A stretch of 64,000 nucleotides of DNA from Novilysobacter selenitireducens (GCF_020026895.1 NZ_JAINZW010000003.1:62001-126000); one strand, 5' to 3'; counted from the first letter of the stretch, positions 48,838 to 58,285 are shown. Notes: generated by a model not told the origin, from the letters alone. Numbers and translations are program-made.

Positions 48838-49980
48838 ATGTTGACTGCGCAGGGTTCCGAATTGCCGCTTTCGCGCGCGCTGCTCGACGTGCTGATCCGC
48901 GCCGGTCTCATCGTGGTGCTGGTGGTCTACTGCTACCGCATATTCCATCCCTTCCTGGATCTCATGCTGTGGTCGCTGATCCTCGCGGTCACGCTCTATC
49001 CATTGCACCGCAAGCTCAAGCACCGCCTGGGCTCGGGGGACAGTACGGTGGCATCGCTCATCGTCGTGTTCTCCATCGCCGTGCTCCTGGTCCCCGTCTA
49101 CCTGCTGGGGGCATCGATCGCCGAGTCGGTACAGGCTGCGTCGGCGACGGTGAAAAGCGGAACCTTCCATGTGCCGCCACCACCGGCGTCGGTGGCCGAC
49201 TGGCCGCTGGTGGGCGGCCGGCTGCACGCCTCGTGGGAGAGGGCCGCCACCGACCCGGCCGGGATGACGCAGCAGTTCGCGCCACAACTGAAAGCGGCCG
49301 TGCTCGCGATGCTGCGGCAGCTGGCCGGTCTCGGCGTCGGGCTGCTGATCTTCATCGTCGCGCTCATCCTGGCCGGCATCTTCATGGCGTACGGCGAAGC
49401 GGGCGCTCGCAGCGCGGTGCAGATCGCATCACGCCTGTTCGGCCGCCAGCGGGGCCAGCACATCGCCGAACTGTGCACGGCCACGATCCGTGCGGTCGCG
49501 CAAGGCGTGGTCGGCATCGCCTTCATCCAGATGGTGCTGGTCGGGCTGGGCTTCGTGCTGATGGGTGTGCCCGGGGCAGGCCTGCTGGCCCTGGCCGTGT
49601 TGCTGTTCGGCATCATGCAACTGCCTGCGACGCTGATCACGGTGCCCGTGATCGCGTTCGTCATCGCAACCCAGGGCGCGAACGCCGCCACCATCACATT
49701 CTCGATCTATGTCTTCCTCGCCGGGCTGGTCGACAACGTGCTCAAGCCGCTGTTGCTGGGTCGCGGATTGAGCGTGCCGATGCCGGTGATCCTGCTGGGT
49801 GCACTGGGCGGCATGGTCACGGGCGGGGTCATCGGACTCTTCATCGGGCCCGTGGTCCTGGGGGTCGGGTACGAGCTGTTCTGGGAGTGGGTCGAGCACC
49901 GGTCTCCGGACGGTGCGTCGGTGACGCCGGTGGCACCCGTGGTGCCCGTGGTGCCCGTGGTGCCGGGCCCGGGGGCGTGA
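48838..49980 (+). CDS. AI-2E family transporter
   Basis: A 380-residue membrane protein of the AI-2E transporter superfamily, with about eight hydrophobic segments and a periplasmic region of residues 90-150. YCYRIFHPFLDLMLWSLILAVTLYPLHRKL and the C-terminal GLVDNVLKPLLLGRGLSVPMPVILLGALGG-type segment (in parts) are characteristic. Members export autoinducer-2 or exchange Na+/H+. The last 15 residues are a low-complexity PVVPVVP tail made by a 9-bp tandem repeat. Confidence 0.88.
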   Translation: MLTAQGSELPLSRALLDVLIRAGLIVVLVVYCYRIFHPFLDLMLWSLILAVTLYPLHRKLKHRLGSGDSTVASLIVVFSIAVLLVPVYLLGASIAESVQAASATVKSGTFHVPPPPASVADWPLVGGRLHASWERAATDPAGMTQQFAPQLKAAVLAMLRQLAGLGVGLLIFIVALILAGIFMAYGEAGARSAVQIASRLFGRQRGQHIAELCTATIRAVAQGVVGIAFIQMVLVGLGFVLMGVPGAGLLALAVLLFGIMQLPATLITVPVIAFVIATQGANAATITFSIYVFLAGLVDNVLKPLLLGRGLSVPMPVILLGALGGMVTGGVIGLFIGPVVLGVGYELFWEWVEHRSPDGASVTPVAPVVPVVPVVPGPGA

Positions 49981-50151
49981 CCGCATGCCTACTCCCCTCA
50001 ACGTGACCCGGCCGTCAGGCGTGCGCGACGTCACCGGCGTGCCTGTCACCTGCAGCCACCGTTTTCCGTTGGTACCGGTTCCACACGCGCACGAGCCGCA
50101 GGCGGACGAATCGTGTGCCATAGGCCATTTCCGCCAGCCATGGAGCGTGTC

Positions 50152-50781
50152 ATGCCATTGACCATCAATATCGACCTGTCCGACCGGGACCTCGAGCACT
50201 TCAACCGTGCGATCGAGCTGGCCAGGAAGGCGGCGGGCGACAAGAGCAACCAGGAAATCATCGACGGCGCGGTGACGCTTCTGGAGACGGCACGCAAGAG
50301 CGATCCACCGGCCTTCGTGACGGAGCGCTTGCTGCTGCTGGACGACCTCATCGCGATGCTGCGTGACGAGGGCTGGGCCCTGTCGGAGGAGGATGCCGGG
50401 CATGTGCGCTGGGCGCTGGCCTACTTCCTGGCGCCCGCCGATGCGATCGGCGACCACGTGCCCGTGCTTGGCTTCCTCGATGACGCGATCATGATCGAGC
50501 TGTGCGCGCGCGAGCTCCACCATGAGATCGATGCCTACGACGATTTCTGCGACTACCGCCAGCGCGAGGCCGAGCGCCGTGGACTGTCGCCCGAAGCCGT
50601 TGGCCGTGCCGACTGGCTGGCCGCGCGGCGTGAGGAGCTGCAGGACCGGATGCACCGCCGGCGCGCCCGTGAGGCCGGCAGCGGCAAGGGCTTGGGCTAT
50701 GGCTCCAGCACGGGCTACGCATCGACCAGGCGCAGCTACGTGGCTGCCGGCTGGCGCCCGGGCGTCTTCAAGCTGCGCTAG
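50152..50781 (+). CDS. DUF1232 (YkvA-like) protein
   Basis: A 209-residue protein with a DUF1232 core: AYFLAPADAIGDHVPVLGFLDDAIMI matches the DxxPDxxPxxGxxDD pattern. The N-terminus (INIDLSDRDLEHFNRAIELA) is helical and the C-terminus is Arg- and Gly-rich. YkvA proteins are small membrane-associated proteins of unknown function. ATG 50152 is preceded by GGAGCGTG; an earlier ATG at 50140 overlaps that site. Confidence 0.8.
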   Translation: MPLTINIDLSDRDLEHFNRAIELARKAAGDKSNQEIIDGAVTLLETARKSDPPAFVTERLLLLDDLIAMLRDEGWALSEEDAGHVRWALAYFLAPADAIGDHVPVLGFLDDAIMIELCARELHHEIDAYDDFCDYRQREAERRGLSPEAVGRADWLAARREELQDRMHRRRAREAGSGKGLGYGSSTGYASTRRSYVAAGWRPGVFKLR

Positions 50782-50942
50782 CGGGCTGGTGCGGGCAGCG
50801 CCATGCGCGCTGCCATTGCATCGTCCCGGATTCCCACATCGGCCCATCGCTGCACGCACCCTTGCGGACCGGCGGCGCATGGTCCAACCGGGTGATGCCC
50901 GCAGCGGCCACCGGCATGCGCTGGCGGAGCGACCCGTCGTCC

Positions 50943-51749
50943 CTAGGGTGGGGGTGCGCCGCGTCCGCGCTCGGCCGCCATGAAGGCCTGGAGATCGACC
51001 AGCGGCTGCTGCGTCACCTTGATGAAGCCACCGGGTCGATCGAGCGACGCGATCAGCACGATCACCATGCCGAAGGCGATCGCGACGATCCATGTCGCCT
51101 TGGAGCGCTTCGAGCCTGCGATACCCGCGTGGTAGCCCATGCTGATCATGCCCAGGATCGTCAGGCTGTAGAGCACCACCCAGATGCCGATCGGAATCCG
51201 GGTACGCACGCCGATGGCCAGCCTGGAGGTGTGCACGGCGAACATGTCGTTGAGCGACTCGATGTAGAGCGCCGCGACATCCGAGTTCATGTCCCGCCCG
51301 GCGTTGGCCACGGCGGCGTCCCACAATTGCCGTTGCATGCGGTCGGTGCCTGCCAGCAGCGGCCCTACATCCTGGAGTTGGCGGGAGTCCATACGGGCGA
51401 ACGCGAGGCGGCTGTCCAGGTACGAACCAAGCAGCCGGCGGCTGTTCGAGCGTTCGGGCTCGGGAAGGAAGGCGGACCTCAGGTACGCGGTGCGTATCGC
51501 GTTCGCATCCTCGCGCACCAGTCCCTTTCGTGCGTCATAGCGTTCGGCGACCAACGCGAACGTAAACGCCATGAGGAACGCCGCCAGTCCGAGGACGGCG
51601 CCGGATACGCCCGAGACGGGTGTCTCCTTCTCTTCCGACGACTTACGATGCGCCGCCTTTCCCAGCGCGTAGCCGACCTCGATGAAGGTCATCACGATGA
51701 CGATCGTGCCGACGAAGAAGATCCAGAGGGGAATCGAATCCAGACCCAT
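50943..51749 (-). CDS. DUF4239 (bestrophin-like) membrane protein
   Basis: A 268-residue protein with four hydrophobic segments: near residues 8-28 (IFFVGTIVIVMTFIEVGYAL), 45-65 (SGAVLGLAAFLMAFTFALV), then two close together after about residue 180 (IGIWVVLYSLTILGMISMGY and WIVAIAFGMVIVLIASL). EERYDARK-like AERYDARKGLV after the second helix is a DUF4239 mark. Role unknown; possibly a channel-like or scaffold protein. Single gene downstream of the porin gene, 154 bp apart. Confidence 0.8.
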   Translation of the reverse strand: MGLDSIPLWIFFVGTIVIVMTFIEVGYALGKAAHRKSSEEKETPVSGVSGAVLGLAAFLMAFTFALVAERYDARKGLVREDANAIRTAYLRSAFLPEPERSNSRRLLGSYLDSRLAFARMDSRQLQDVGPLLAGTDRMQRQLWDAAVANAGRDMNSDVAALYIESLNDMFAVHTSRLAIGVRTRIPIGIWVVLYSLTILGMISMGYHAGIAGSKRSKATWIVAIAFGMVIVLIASLDRPGGFIKVTQQPLVDLQAFMAAERGRGAPPP

Positions 51750-51872
51750 GTCGACCTCGTCGATGTGTGCCGTGTATCGGCTTAGAAGCTTCAGTACGCG
51801 TGGGCCAGCGACGATGCGGTCGAGGGCTGCGATGGCGGGCAGCGCCGCTGTCCGCGGTGCGCCCGGCCACCG

Positions 51873-51894
51873 GCCACCGTCACCCGACGGTGGC
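51873..51894 (-). terminator. Hairpin after the OprD porin gene
   Basis: A perfect 9-bp stem (GCCACCGTC / GACGGTGGC) with a 4-nt loop lies 9 bp past the porin stop. No U tract follows on the minus strand, so it may be a 3' stabiliser rather than an intrinsic terminator. Confidence 0.4.
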
Positions 51895-51902
51895 GTGCCC
51901 GA

Positions 51903-53276
51903 TTACAGCTGGACGTCGTAATAGACCATCACCCGCAGGTCCGTCAGGTCGCTGTCGGCGGGGTCTTCCGTCTCTACCTCCGCGTACCGTACGCGCGCCA
52001 TCAATCCCTTCAACGGGCCATCCGGCGGCACCCACTGCACGTTGAAGTCGGTCTCGCTGCGGCCGAACTGGGTCGGCGAATCAGGCGTGTCGCCGTCCAC
52101 GTACAGCGCGTACAGGCTCAGGCCCTTGATCGCCTGCAGGTCGTAGCCGGCGCGGAACATCCAGGCATCCTCGCCATCGCGGTTGAAGTCCTCCACCTGC
52201 ACGCTGGTGTAGCCGGGGTAGCCGCTCCACGGGTTCTGCATGTTGGCGTCGCCGTCGGCGCTGGTATAGGCAACCGTTAACAGCGCGGGGCCGATAACCA
52301 GTTCGGTCTTGGCGCCCCACTGGTGCGCCGAGAACTCCTCGCCCGTCAGGGCCGCATCGCCGACGCTCTGCTGGTCGGAGAACTGCGCGGCCATGCGCAG
52401 CTTCATGGTGTCGCTGATCGGGATGGCGTACTTCGCCTCGGTGTAGAAGATGTTGATGATGTCGCTGCTCCAGTAGTTGATCGCACCAATGGAGAAGTCG
52501 TTGCGCTTGTAGTTGAGGCCGCCCGCGAACACGCCACGCTCGATGTCGGCGCCCGCGTCCTCGGACATCGACACGAACTCGTCGTCGTTGCGCTCCTTGA
52601 TCTTGTCGAAGTAGCCCGCGCCCCAGCGCCATTCACCGCCGCTGGTCTCGTCGTTGTGGAGGCCCTGCACCACGCCCGCCAGGAAGGTGTTCGGGGTCAT
52701 GCGGCTGTCGTTGCGGTTGATGTACGGCGTATCGAACCCGCGTGCGCCAAGCGTCATCCGCACGTCCTGGGTGAACAGGAACTCGCCGTACAGCTCGCCC
52801 AGCACCGTGTAGCCCTCCTGGCCGGGTGCCAGCAGCAGCGAGCCGTCCTTGTCCTCCGGGCCATGCAGCTCCTGCGACGTGTACAGCGTCGAGCCGATGG
52901 AAAAGCGCTCACGGAAATAGCCCGTCTTGAAGCCGACCGAGCCGCCCAGCGCCCAGGCCTCGCTCTGGGTGTCGTCGTACTTGTCGCGGTCCAGGTAGTA
53001 GGTGCGCAACTGCACCGCCCACTTGGTGTCCTCCCAGGCCTTGCGGCGCGTCTCGCGTACCCAGGCGTCGTGGCTGCGCGGGCCGAAGCTCTCGTCCAGC
53101 GGCGTTTGGCCCTGCTCGGTCGAAGACGGCTCGCCAGTCTCGGTGTCTTCGTCCTGCGTGGTGGGCGTGCCTGCGGCCGTCGTCGACTGCGCCAGGGTCG
53201 ACAGTGGCGTCGACAACCCCAGCAGGCACGCAGCCGTTGCCAGCGCGGTGCATCGATGTATCCGTAGCGGGTTCAT
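51903..53276 (-). CDS. OprD family outer-membrane porin
   Basis: A 457-residue exported protein: signal peptide (ALATAACLLGLSTPLSTLAQ), a disordered Thr/Glu-rich segment, then a barrel with OprD-type features (LRTYYLDRDKYDDTQSEAWALGG-type start, VQGLHNDETSGGEWRWGAGY, FKTGYFRERFSIGSTLYTSQ in parts). OprD porins admit basic or acidic amino acids and small carboxylates. ATG 53276 is chosen since AGGAGG is at correct distance; the ATG at 53282 overlaps it. Third gene of an operon with the decarboxylase and the AspT-type exchanger, 21 bp downstream of the latter. Confidence 0.86.
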   Translation of the reverse strand: MNPLRIHRCTALATAACLLGLSTPLSTLAQSTTAAGTPTTQDEDTETGEPSSTEQGQTPLDESFGPRSHDAWVRETRRKAWEDTKWAVQLRTYYLDRDKYDDTQSEAWALGGSVGFKTGYFRERFSIGSTLYTSQELHGPEDKDGSLLLAPGQEGYTVLGELYGEFLFTQDVRMTLGARGFDTPYINRNDSRMTPNTFLAGVVQGLHNDETSGGEWRWGAGYFDKIKERNDDEFVSMSEDAGADIERGVFAGGLNYKRNDFSIGAINYWSSDIINIFYTEAKYAIPISDTMKLRMAAQFSDQQSVGDAALTGEEFSAHQWGAKTELVIGPALLTVAYTSADGDANMQNPWSGYPGYTSVQVEDFNRDGEDAWMFRAGYDLQAIKGLSLYALYVDGDTPDSPTQFGRSETDFNVQWVPPDGPLKGLMARVRYAEVETEDPADSDLTDLRVMVYYDVQL

Positions 53277-53297
53277 GCCCATCCTCCTGGCGCGCGG

Positions 53298-54998
53298 CTA
53301 TTGCGACAGCACCATCGCGAAGTAACCGAACACCGTGTAGAGCACGCCCGAGACGGCGTAACCCACCGGGAAGCCGACCCACGGCACGCTGGTGCCGGTT
53401 TCCTTGGCGGCTTCGCGCGCGGGACCCGAGTGGGACCGTGAACCGGCGATGCCGCCCATCAGCACCGCCGGGTTGATCTTGAACACGTACAGGCCGATGG
53501 CCCAGGTCACGAACGGTGGGATCGTGCTGGCGACGAAACCGGCGAGGAAGATCTTCACCGCGATCGCGCCGGTGAGCTGCTCGAGCAGCGTCGCGCCGGC
53601 GTTGATGCCCACGATGGCGATGAAGGTCACCAGGCCCAGGTCCTCGAGGATGTTGCGCGCGGCGTTGGGCGTGCTGCCGAAGAAGCGCAGCCGCGAGACC
53701 AGGGACGACACCAGGATGCCCGACAGCAGTAGGCCACCGGCGTTGCCCAGACCCACCGAGAAGTCGCCCACTGGCACTTCGATCTTGCCGATCAGCAGGC
53801 CCAGCACCATGCCCGCCGACAGCGTCAGCAGGTCGGTCGTCGTGCTCGGGCGCGCGATCTTGCCCAGCTTGTCGGCCAGCATGTCGATCGTGCCCTTGAG
53901 GCCGGCGACGTACATCACGTCGAAGCGCTTGAGTTCCGTCTCCGTACCCAGCGGGATCGGCTCGCCGGCGCGCTCGATGCGCGTGATCTGCAGATGGCCA
54001 GCGAAGTCTTCCTTGGCGAAGGTCTTCAGCACCTTGCCGTCCGCTTCCTTCTCCGTGACCAGGATCTCGGCCTGGTCCAGCGGGATGTTGAGCACCTTGG
54101 CATCCGGCACCTCGGTGCCGATCAGGCCCAGGTTGGACGTCAGCGAGTCCAGCCGCCCGCCCAGCGCAATCATGTCGCCTTGCTGCAGCACGATTCCGGG
54201 GTCGGCGCCGAGTGTTTCCTCACCGCGCACCACATTGACGACCCGGTATTCGGGATGCGCCTGGCGGAACTGGTGGATGCTCTGGCCTGCCACCTGGGGG
54301 TTATCCAGGCGATAGGCGCGGAGGCCTGAGGCGCGATAGCCGGTCATGCCGGCGTCGTCGACGTTCTTCACGCCGTGCTCAGCCTCGTACTGGAGGGCGG
54401 CCGCCCTGGCGTCGATGCCCCACCAGCGCGGCAGGTACTTGCAGATCAGGATGATGCCGACCGTGCCCCAGATGTAGGTCACGCCGTAACCCAGCGCGAT
54501 CATCGCGCTCACCGACTCGACGGTCGCGCCGGCCGGTATCTCGTAAGCGCCCTGTTCGACGGCCATTTCGGCGGTGCCGATCGCCGCGGACATGGTCTGG
54601 GAACCGGCCAGGATGCCGCCGGCCGCACCCGGCGGAAGCGCGAGAAGCTTGGCCATCAGCACCACCAGCGCCAGGCCAAGGAACGCGCAGACGACCGCCA
54701 GGACGGTGAAGGTGATGCCGTCCTTCTTCAGGCTGTTGAAGAACGCCGGGCCGACGCGAAGCCCGACGCCGTACATGAAGAGGTAATAGAAGAGCGACTT
54801 GGCGAAGTTGTCCAGCTGCAGCTTGACGCCGTACGTGGACGCCCAGGTGGCGAGCGCCGCACCGACGACCACTGCCGCCGCCACCATGCCCAGGCCGTAG
54901 CCCTTGACCGAGAACTTGCCGACCCAGACGGCCATGCCCACCGTGAAGAACAGCAGGATGTAGGGGTTGTCCAGAAGGAATTGGAAGAACGTCTGCAT
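53298..54998 (-). CDS. Aspartate:alanine exchanger family transporter
   Basis: A 566-residue AAEx-family antiporter: five or so helices, a central cytoplasmic region with two TrkA_C (RCK_C) domains (around 210-380, QQGDMIALGGRLDSL and RFDVMYVAGLKGTIDML), and a second set of helices. MYGVGLRVGPAFFNSLKKDG and GGIAGSRSHSGPAREAA are family signatures. In Tetragenococcus AspT swaps aspartate for alanine together with a decarboxylase. The gene lies 31 bp after a PLP decarboxylase gene, so it may exchange that enzyme's substrate and product. ATG 54998 is followed directly by the first helix. Confidence 0.9.
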   Translation of the reverse strand: MQTFFQFLLDNPYILLFFTVGMAVWVGKFSVKGYGLGMVAAAVVVGAALATWASTYGVKLQLDNFAKSLFYYLFMYGVGLRVGPAFFNSLKKDGITFTVLAVVCAFLGLALVVLMAKLLALPPGAAGGILAGSQTMSAAIGTAEMAVEQGAYEIPAGATVESVSAMIALGYGVTYIWGTVGIILICKYLPRWWGIDARAAALQYEAEHGVKNVDDAGMTGYRASGLRAYRLDNPQVAGQSIHQFRQAHPEYRVVNVVRGEETLGADPGIVLQQGDMIALGGRLDSLTSNLGLIGTEVPDAKVLNIPLDQAEILVTEKEADGKVLKTFAKEDFAGHLQITRIERAGEPIPLGTETELKRFDVMYVAGLKGTIDMLADKLGKIARPSTTTDLLTLSAGMVLGLLIGKIEVPVGDFSVGLGNAGGLLLSGILVSSLVSRLRFFGSTPNAARNILEDLGLVTFIAIVGINAGATLLEQLTGAIAVKIFLAGFVASTIPPFVTWAIGLYVFKINPAVLMGGIAGSRSHSGPAREAAKETGTSVPWVGFPVGYAVSGVLYTVFGYFAMVLSQ

Positions 54999-55029
54999 GA
55001 CGGCGGCTCCTAGGGCGTGCGTGCGTCAG

Positions 55030-57789
55030 TCAACGGTCGGTACCGGGCCGATGGCCGGCGAGTGCGGACGGCTTGAGCAACTTGATGCCCTGCGCGGCGT
55101 GGTAGCCGTGGATCTCCTTGACGTCCAGCTTGCGCATGTAGGTGATGGTGTCGGCCTGGATCACCTGCCCCGGGACCATGATCGGGAAGCCCGGCGGGTA
55201 GGGGATGACGAAATTCGCCGAAACCATCTCGGGGCCATCCTTGAGGCGCTTGTCGACTTCGTCGCTGGCAAGCTTCACGAACTCGCAGTTGCTCTCGTCG
55301 TAGGCCATGAAGAACGCGGGCCGCATGTGGCCCTCGTTGCTCCGCGATGCGGAGTTGTCCCGGAACGCGTCGTGGAAACGGCTGAAGTTCGGGAGGTCCG
55401 GCACGTCGGTGACCAGTGACTTGACCCGGGCGGCGAAGACGTCGCATTCGGCTGCCGTCCCGTGCTCCTGGCGCTGGTCGATCTCGCGCGACAGGTCCGC
55501 GAGCGCCTTGACGAGCAGCGACGCATCGCTGCGGGTGTTGTTGATGTTGATCTGGACCAGGATGCTGTTGCGCGAGGTCTTGTTGATCTGGATGTCGAAG
55601 CGCTCGGCCAGCAGGCCCTTGAGCTGCGTCCCGTCGAAGCCGGCCGCTCCGCACACCAGCGTCATGCGCGTGGGATCGAGCGCGAACTCGTCCTGGTCCC
55701 ACGCGTCGGCGACCTCGGCCCAGCTGGAGTGCGGCGGGCCGTAATCCTTGATGCCCGACTCCCTGAACTCCGCGGGGATCATGTCCTCGGGTGTCGCGAC
55801 GTGGAAGTACTTGGAGATCAGCGGGTGGTCGTTGATGGCGCGTCGCAGCCGCAGCGACAGGTCGGTGGCCTGCACCGTCAGTGCATAGCCTTCCAGCTCC
55901 ATCTGGCGGCGCGCGATGTCCAGCGATGCGATCAGCTGCAGGTTGGGCGACGTCGAGGTGTGGGCGAAGAAGGCCTCCTCGAACGGGCCTTCGACATGGC
56001 GGAAGTCCTCGTCCCAGATCAGCATCATCGACCCCTGCCGGAACGCCGACATCGACTTGTGCGTCGAATGCGTCTGGTACACGCGGATCCTGACCTTGTC
56101 CGGGTCCGGCATCAGGCGTGCATCCAGCAGGCTGGCGTCGCTCGGGTCGAGGTCCGGATGCTTCTCGCGCCAGGCCTCGTACTCGGCGCGGTAGGCCTTG
56201 CTGCGGTAGCGCTCGGTCAGGGCCGCCGCGGCGCCCATCGCGGTGCGCCGGCGATGCAGCGGGTTGAACACGGCGAAGCCGAACCACGCCTCGTCCCAGA
56301 GGAAAACGAGGTCGGGCTTGATGGCCAGGCACTCCTCCATCACCCGGCGCGGGTTGTACATGTGCCCGTCGAAGGTGCAGTTGGTCATGTCGATGACCTT
56401 CACCCGGTCGAGCGTGCCCTCCGCCTTGCAGTCGAACAGCGCCTGCTTGATCGTCCGCAGCGGCACCGCCCCGTACATCGAGTACTGCGTCAGGGGGAAC
56501 GCCTCGACGTAGTAGGGCTGGGCGCCGCTGAGGACGAAACCGTAATGGTGCGATTTGTGGCAGTTCCGGTCGACGATGACGATGTCGCCGGGCTTGCAGA
56601 TCGCCTGCACCACGATCTTGTTAGAGGTCGAGGTGCCGTTGGTGCCCAGGTACGCGCGCTTGGCGCCGAATGCACGGGCGATCGCCTCCTGCACGCGTTT
56701 GATGTTGCCGGTCGGCTCGAGCAGGCTGTCGAGCCCGCCCGTCGTAGCGGAGGACTCCGCGTACAGGATGTTGGTCCCGTAGAACTCGCCCATGTCCCGG
56801 ATCCAGTTGGACGAGAACACCGACTTGCCGCGCGCGATCGGCAGCGCATGGAACGTGCCGATGGGGCGCCTGGCGTACTTCTTGAGGTTGTCGAAGTAGG
56901 GGGTCTCGAAGCGGTCGCTGATGCCGTCCAGGATCGACAGGTGCAGCTCCATCGGCTCCTCGACGTGGTGGAAGACTCGGCGGATACCCCGGGCCTGCTC
57001 GCTGCCGGCCAGGGTTTCCGCCGCCCGGTCGGTGAGCAAGTACAGGTCCAGCTCGGGCCGGATGCGCTTGATGGACTGGGCCAGCGTGGTGGCCAGCGCA
57101 CCGGGTTCGATGTTGTCGGGGTCCAGGTCGATATGCCGGCGGATGTACTCGTGCATGCCGGGAATGTCCTGCCGCGACGCAAAGCTGAAGCCGTCCAGCA
57201 GCACCACGGCCTGCAGGTTGCCGTTGAGCAGGGTGGCCAGCAGTGCATCCTCGAAGCTGGCGACCTGCACCACGGTGTACTTGAACGGATCTTCCTCGCG
57301 GCGCATGCGGGCGATTTCCTCGCGCGAGCGCGCCCAATGCGTGGATTGCACCGGCGTGACCACCAGCACCTCGAAGTACGGCTTGGCGGCCGCGCCGGAG
57401 AGCATGTCCGGGGGCAGCGCATCCAGTGCCCGTCCGTCACCGTCGTTGTCGGTGTTCCATACGTTTTCCGACCGCCGGAAGTCGCCCGACAGCAATGCGG
57501 CGGACGCACTCTGCGCCAAGTGGGCGAATGCCTCCGCGTCCTGGTCTTCCAGTGCCGTGGAGAGGGCCTCCATCAGCCGGGGACCCGGAAACGCCCAGTA
57601 ATGCTCCAGCTCGCGCAGCGCGCCCAGGTATTCGTCGCACTTGCGCTTGTGCGACGGCGCGTCCTTGTCGCTGGCCGCCGCCCACGCGCGCGCCTGAGCA
57701 TTCAGTTGGCGCCACTGGTCGGTGCGCTCCGATGCGAACGAAAACACGTGCGACAGGGTCGCCGGGTGGGAGTCGCTGGAAGTCTTCAT
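55030..57789 (-). CDS. Large PLP-dependent Orn/Lys/Arg decarboxylase family protein
   Basis: A 919-residue fold-type I decarboxylase. Residues 1-300 carry the receiver-like N-terminal domain of this family; the PLP core has GTNGTSTSNK (382-391), NCHKSHHYG (409-417), LWDEAWFGF with Asp499 and the Schiff-base Lys578 in THSTHKSMSAFRQGSMM. Between 511 and 570 there is an insertion compared with the compact LdcI/AdiA pattern I recall. The C-terminal part includes YPPGFPIMVPGQV. Specificity for lysine, ornithine, arginine or another amino acid cannot be read. First gene of the operon with the AspT-type exchanger and OprD porin. Confidence 0.9.
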   Translation of the reverse strand: MKTSSDSHPATLSHVFSFASERTDQWRQLNAQARAWAAASDKDAPSHKRKCDEYLGALRELEHYWAFPGPRLMEALSTALEDQDAEAFAHLAQSASAALLSGDFRRSENVWNTDNDGDGRALDALPPDMLSGAAAKPYFEVLVVTPVQSTHWARSREEIARMRREEDPFKYTVVQVASFEDALLATLLNGNLQAVVLLDGFSFASRQDIPGMHEYIRRHIDLDPDNIEPGALATTLAQSIKRIRPELDLYLLTDRAAETLAGSEQARGIRRVFHHVEEPMELHLSILDGISDRFETPYFDNLKKYARRPIGTFHALPIARGKSVFSSNWIRDMGEFYGTNILYAESSATTGGLDSLLEPTGNIKRVQEAIARAFGAKRAYLGTNGTSTSNKIVVQAICKPGDIVIVDRNCHKSHHYGFVLSGAQPYYVEAFPLTQYSMYGAVPLRTIKQALFDCKAEGTLDRVKVIDMTNCTFDGHMYNPRRVMEECLAIKPDLVFLWDEAWFGFAVFNPLHRRRTAMGAAAALTERYRSKAYRAEYEAWREKHPDLDPSDASLLDARLMPDPDKVRIRVYQTHSTHKSMSAFRQGSMMLIWDEDFRHVEGPFEEAFFAHTSTSPNLQLIASLDIARRQMELEGYALTVQATDLSLRLRRAINDHPLISKYFHVATPEDMIPAEFRESGIKDYGPPHSSWAEVADAWDQDEFALDPTRMTLVCGAAGFDGTQLKGLLAERFDIQINKTSRNSILVQININNTRSDASLLVKALADLSREIDQRQEHGTAAECDVFAARVKSLVTDVPDLPNFSRFHDAFRDNSASRSNEGHMRPAFFMAYDESNCEFVKLASDEVDKRLKDGPEMVSANFVIPYPPGFPIMVPGQVIQADTITYMRKLDVKEIHGYHAAQGIKLLKPSALAGHRPGTDR

Positions 57790-58138
57790 GCCGGTGGGTC
57801 CTCAACGGTTCGGTGCCCGTCCGCCGGTGTGCGTGGACGAGGTTTCGACCGCGCGCACGGACATCCGGCAGGGTCGACGTCCGTGATACTCACGCTGCGT
57901 GCACGTGCAGGAAATTGGGCATTGGGGTGCGTCGTGCTGCCCCTTGGGACATGCGGTAATCCACGGGCGCCGGATCGCGCTACCGTCGGCGTGCCGGACC
58001 GCGACTAGGGCCCGGCAGCCGTCCGTCGGTCAGGTGGAACCCGGCTGTCCGCCAACGGTGCCGTCCCGCGTTGCCTAGTGCGCTACGACGCTCGGGCGCG
58101 TGTCCGGATTTCGCCTCGTCGACCACACAGGAGGTGCC
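57790..58138. other. 349-bp region upstream of the decarboxylase gene
   Basis: The minus-strand promoter of the decarboxylase operon should lie here, and that of the small ORF and channel on the plus strand. Short palindromes occur near 57880-57912 (GTGATACTCACG and CGTGCACGTGC). No repeat or recognised RNA was seen. Confidence 0.5.
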
Positions 58139-58285
58139 ATGAGGAGCCGGTCTCCACGTGCGAGGCAACACGCACGATCGACACGACGCGGACGTCGCCA
58201 CGTCGCAAGCAATGCCGTGCGCCGGCATGAGCGCGATTGCCCGACGGGCGGCGCGCGCCACGGGTCCGGAAAGGCGGTCCGCTGA
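58139..58285 (+). CDS. Small arginine-rich ORF coupled to the channel gene
   Basis: A 48-codon frame with AGGAGG six bases before ATG 58139. The product has 14 Arg and 4 His (MRSRSPRARQHARSTRRGRR at the start). Its TGA overlaps the ATG of the channel gene as TGATG, the usual sign of translational coupling. No family recognised. It may be a real basic microprotein, a leader peptide, or a chance open frame in GC-rich DNA; codon statistics could not be tested here. Confidence 0.4.
   Translation: MRSRSPRARQHARSTRRGRRHVASNAVRRHERDCPTGGARHGSGKAVR

Noticed and set aside
57880-57912. An operator palindrome upstream of the decarboxylase operon
   Set aside because: The inverted repeats are short and of the kind common by chance in GC-rich DNA; no regulator gene is adjacent.
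55462-58008. An 848-residue plus-strand frame opposite the decarboxylase
   Set aside because: Shadow frame with no motif; the minus strand has the PLP lysine motif and family length.
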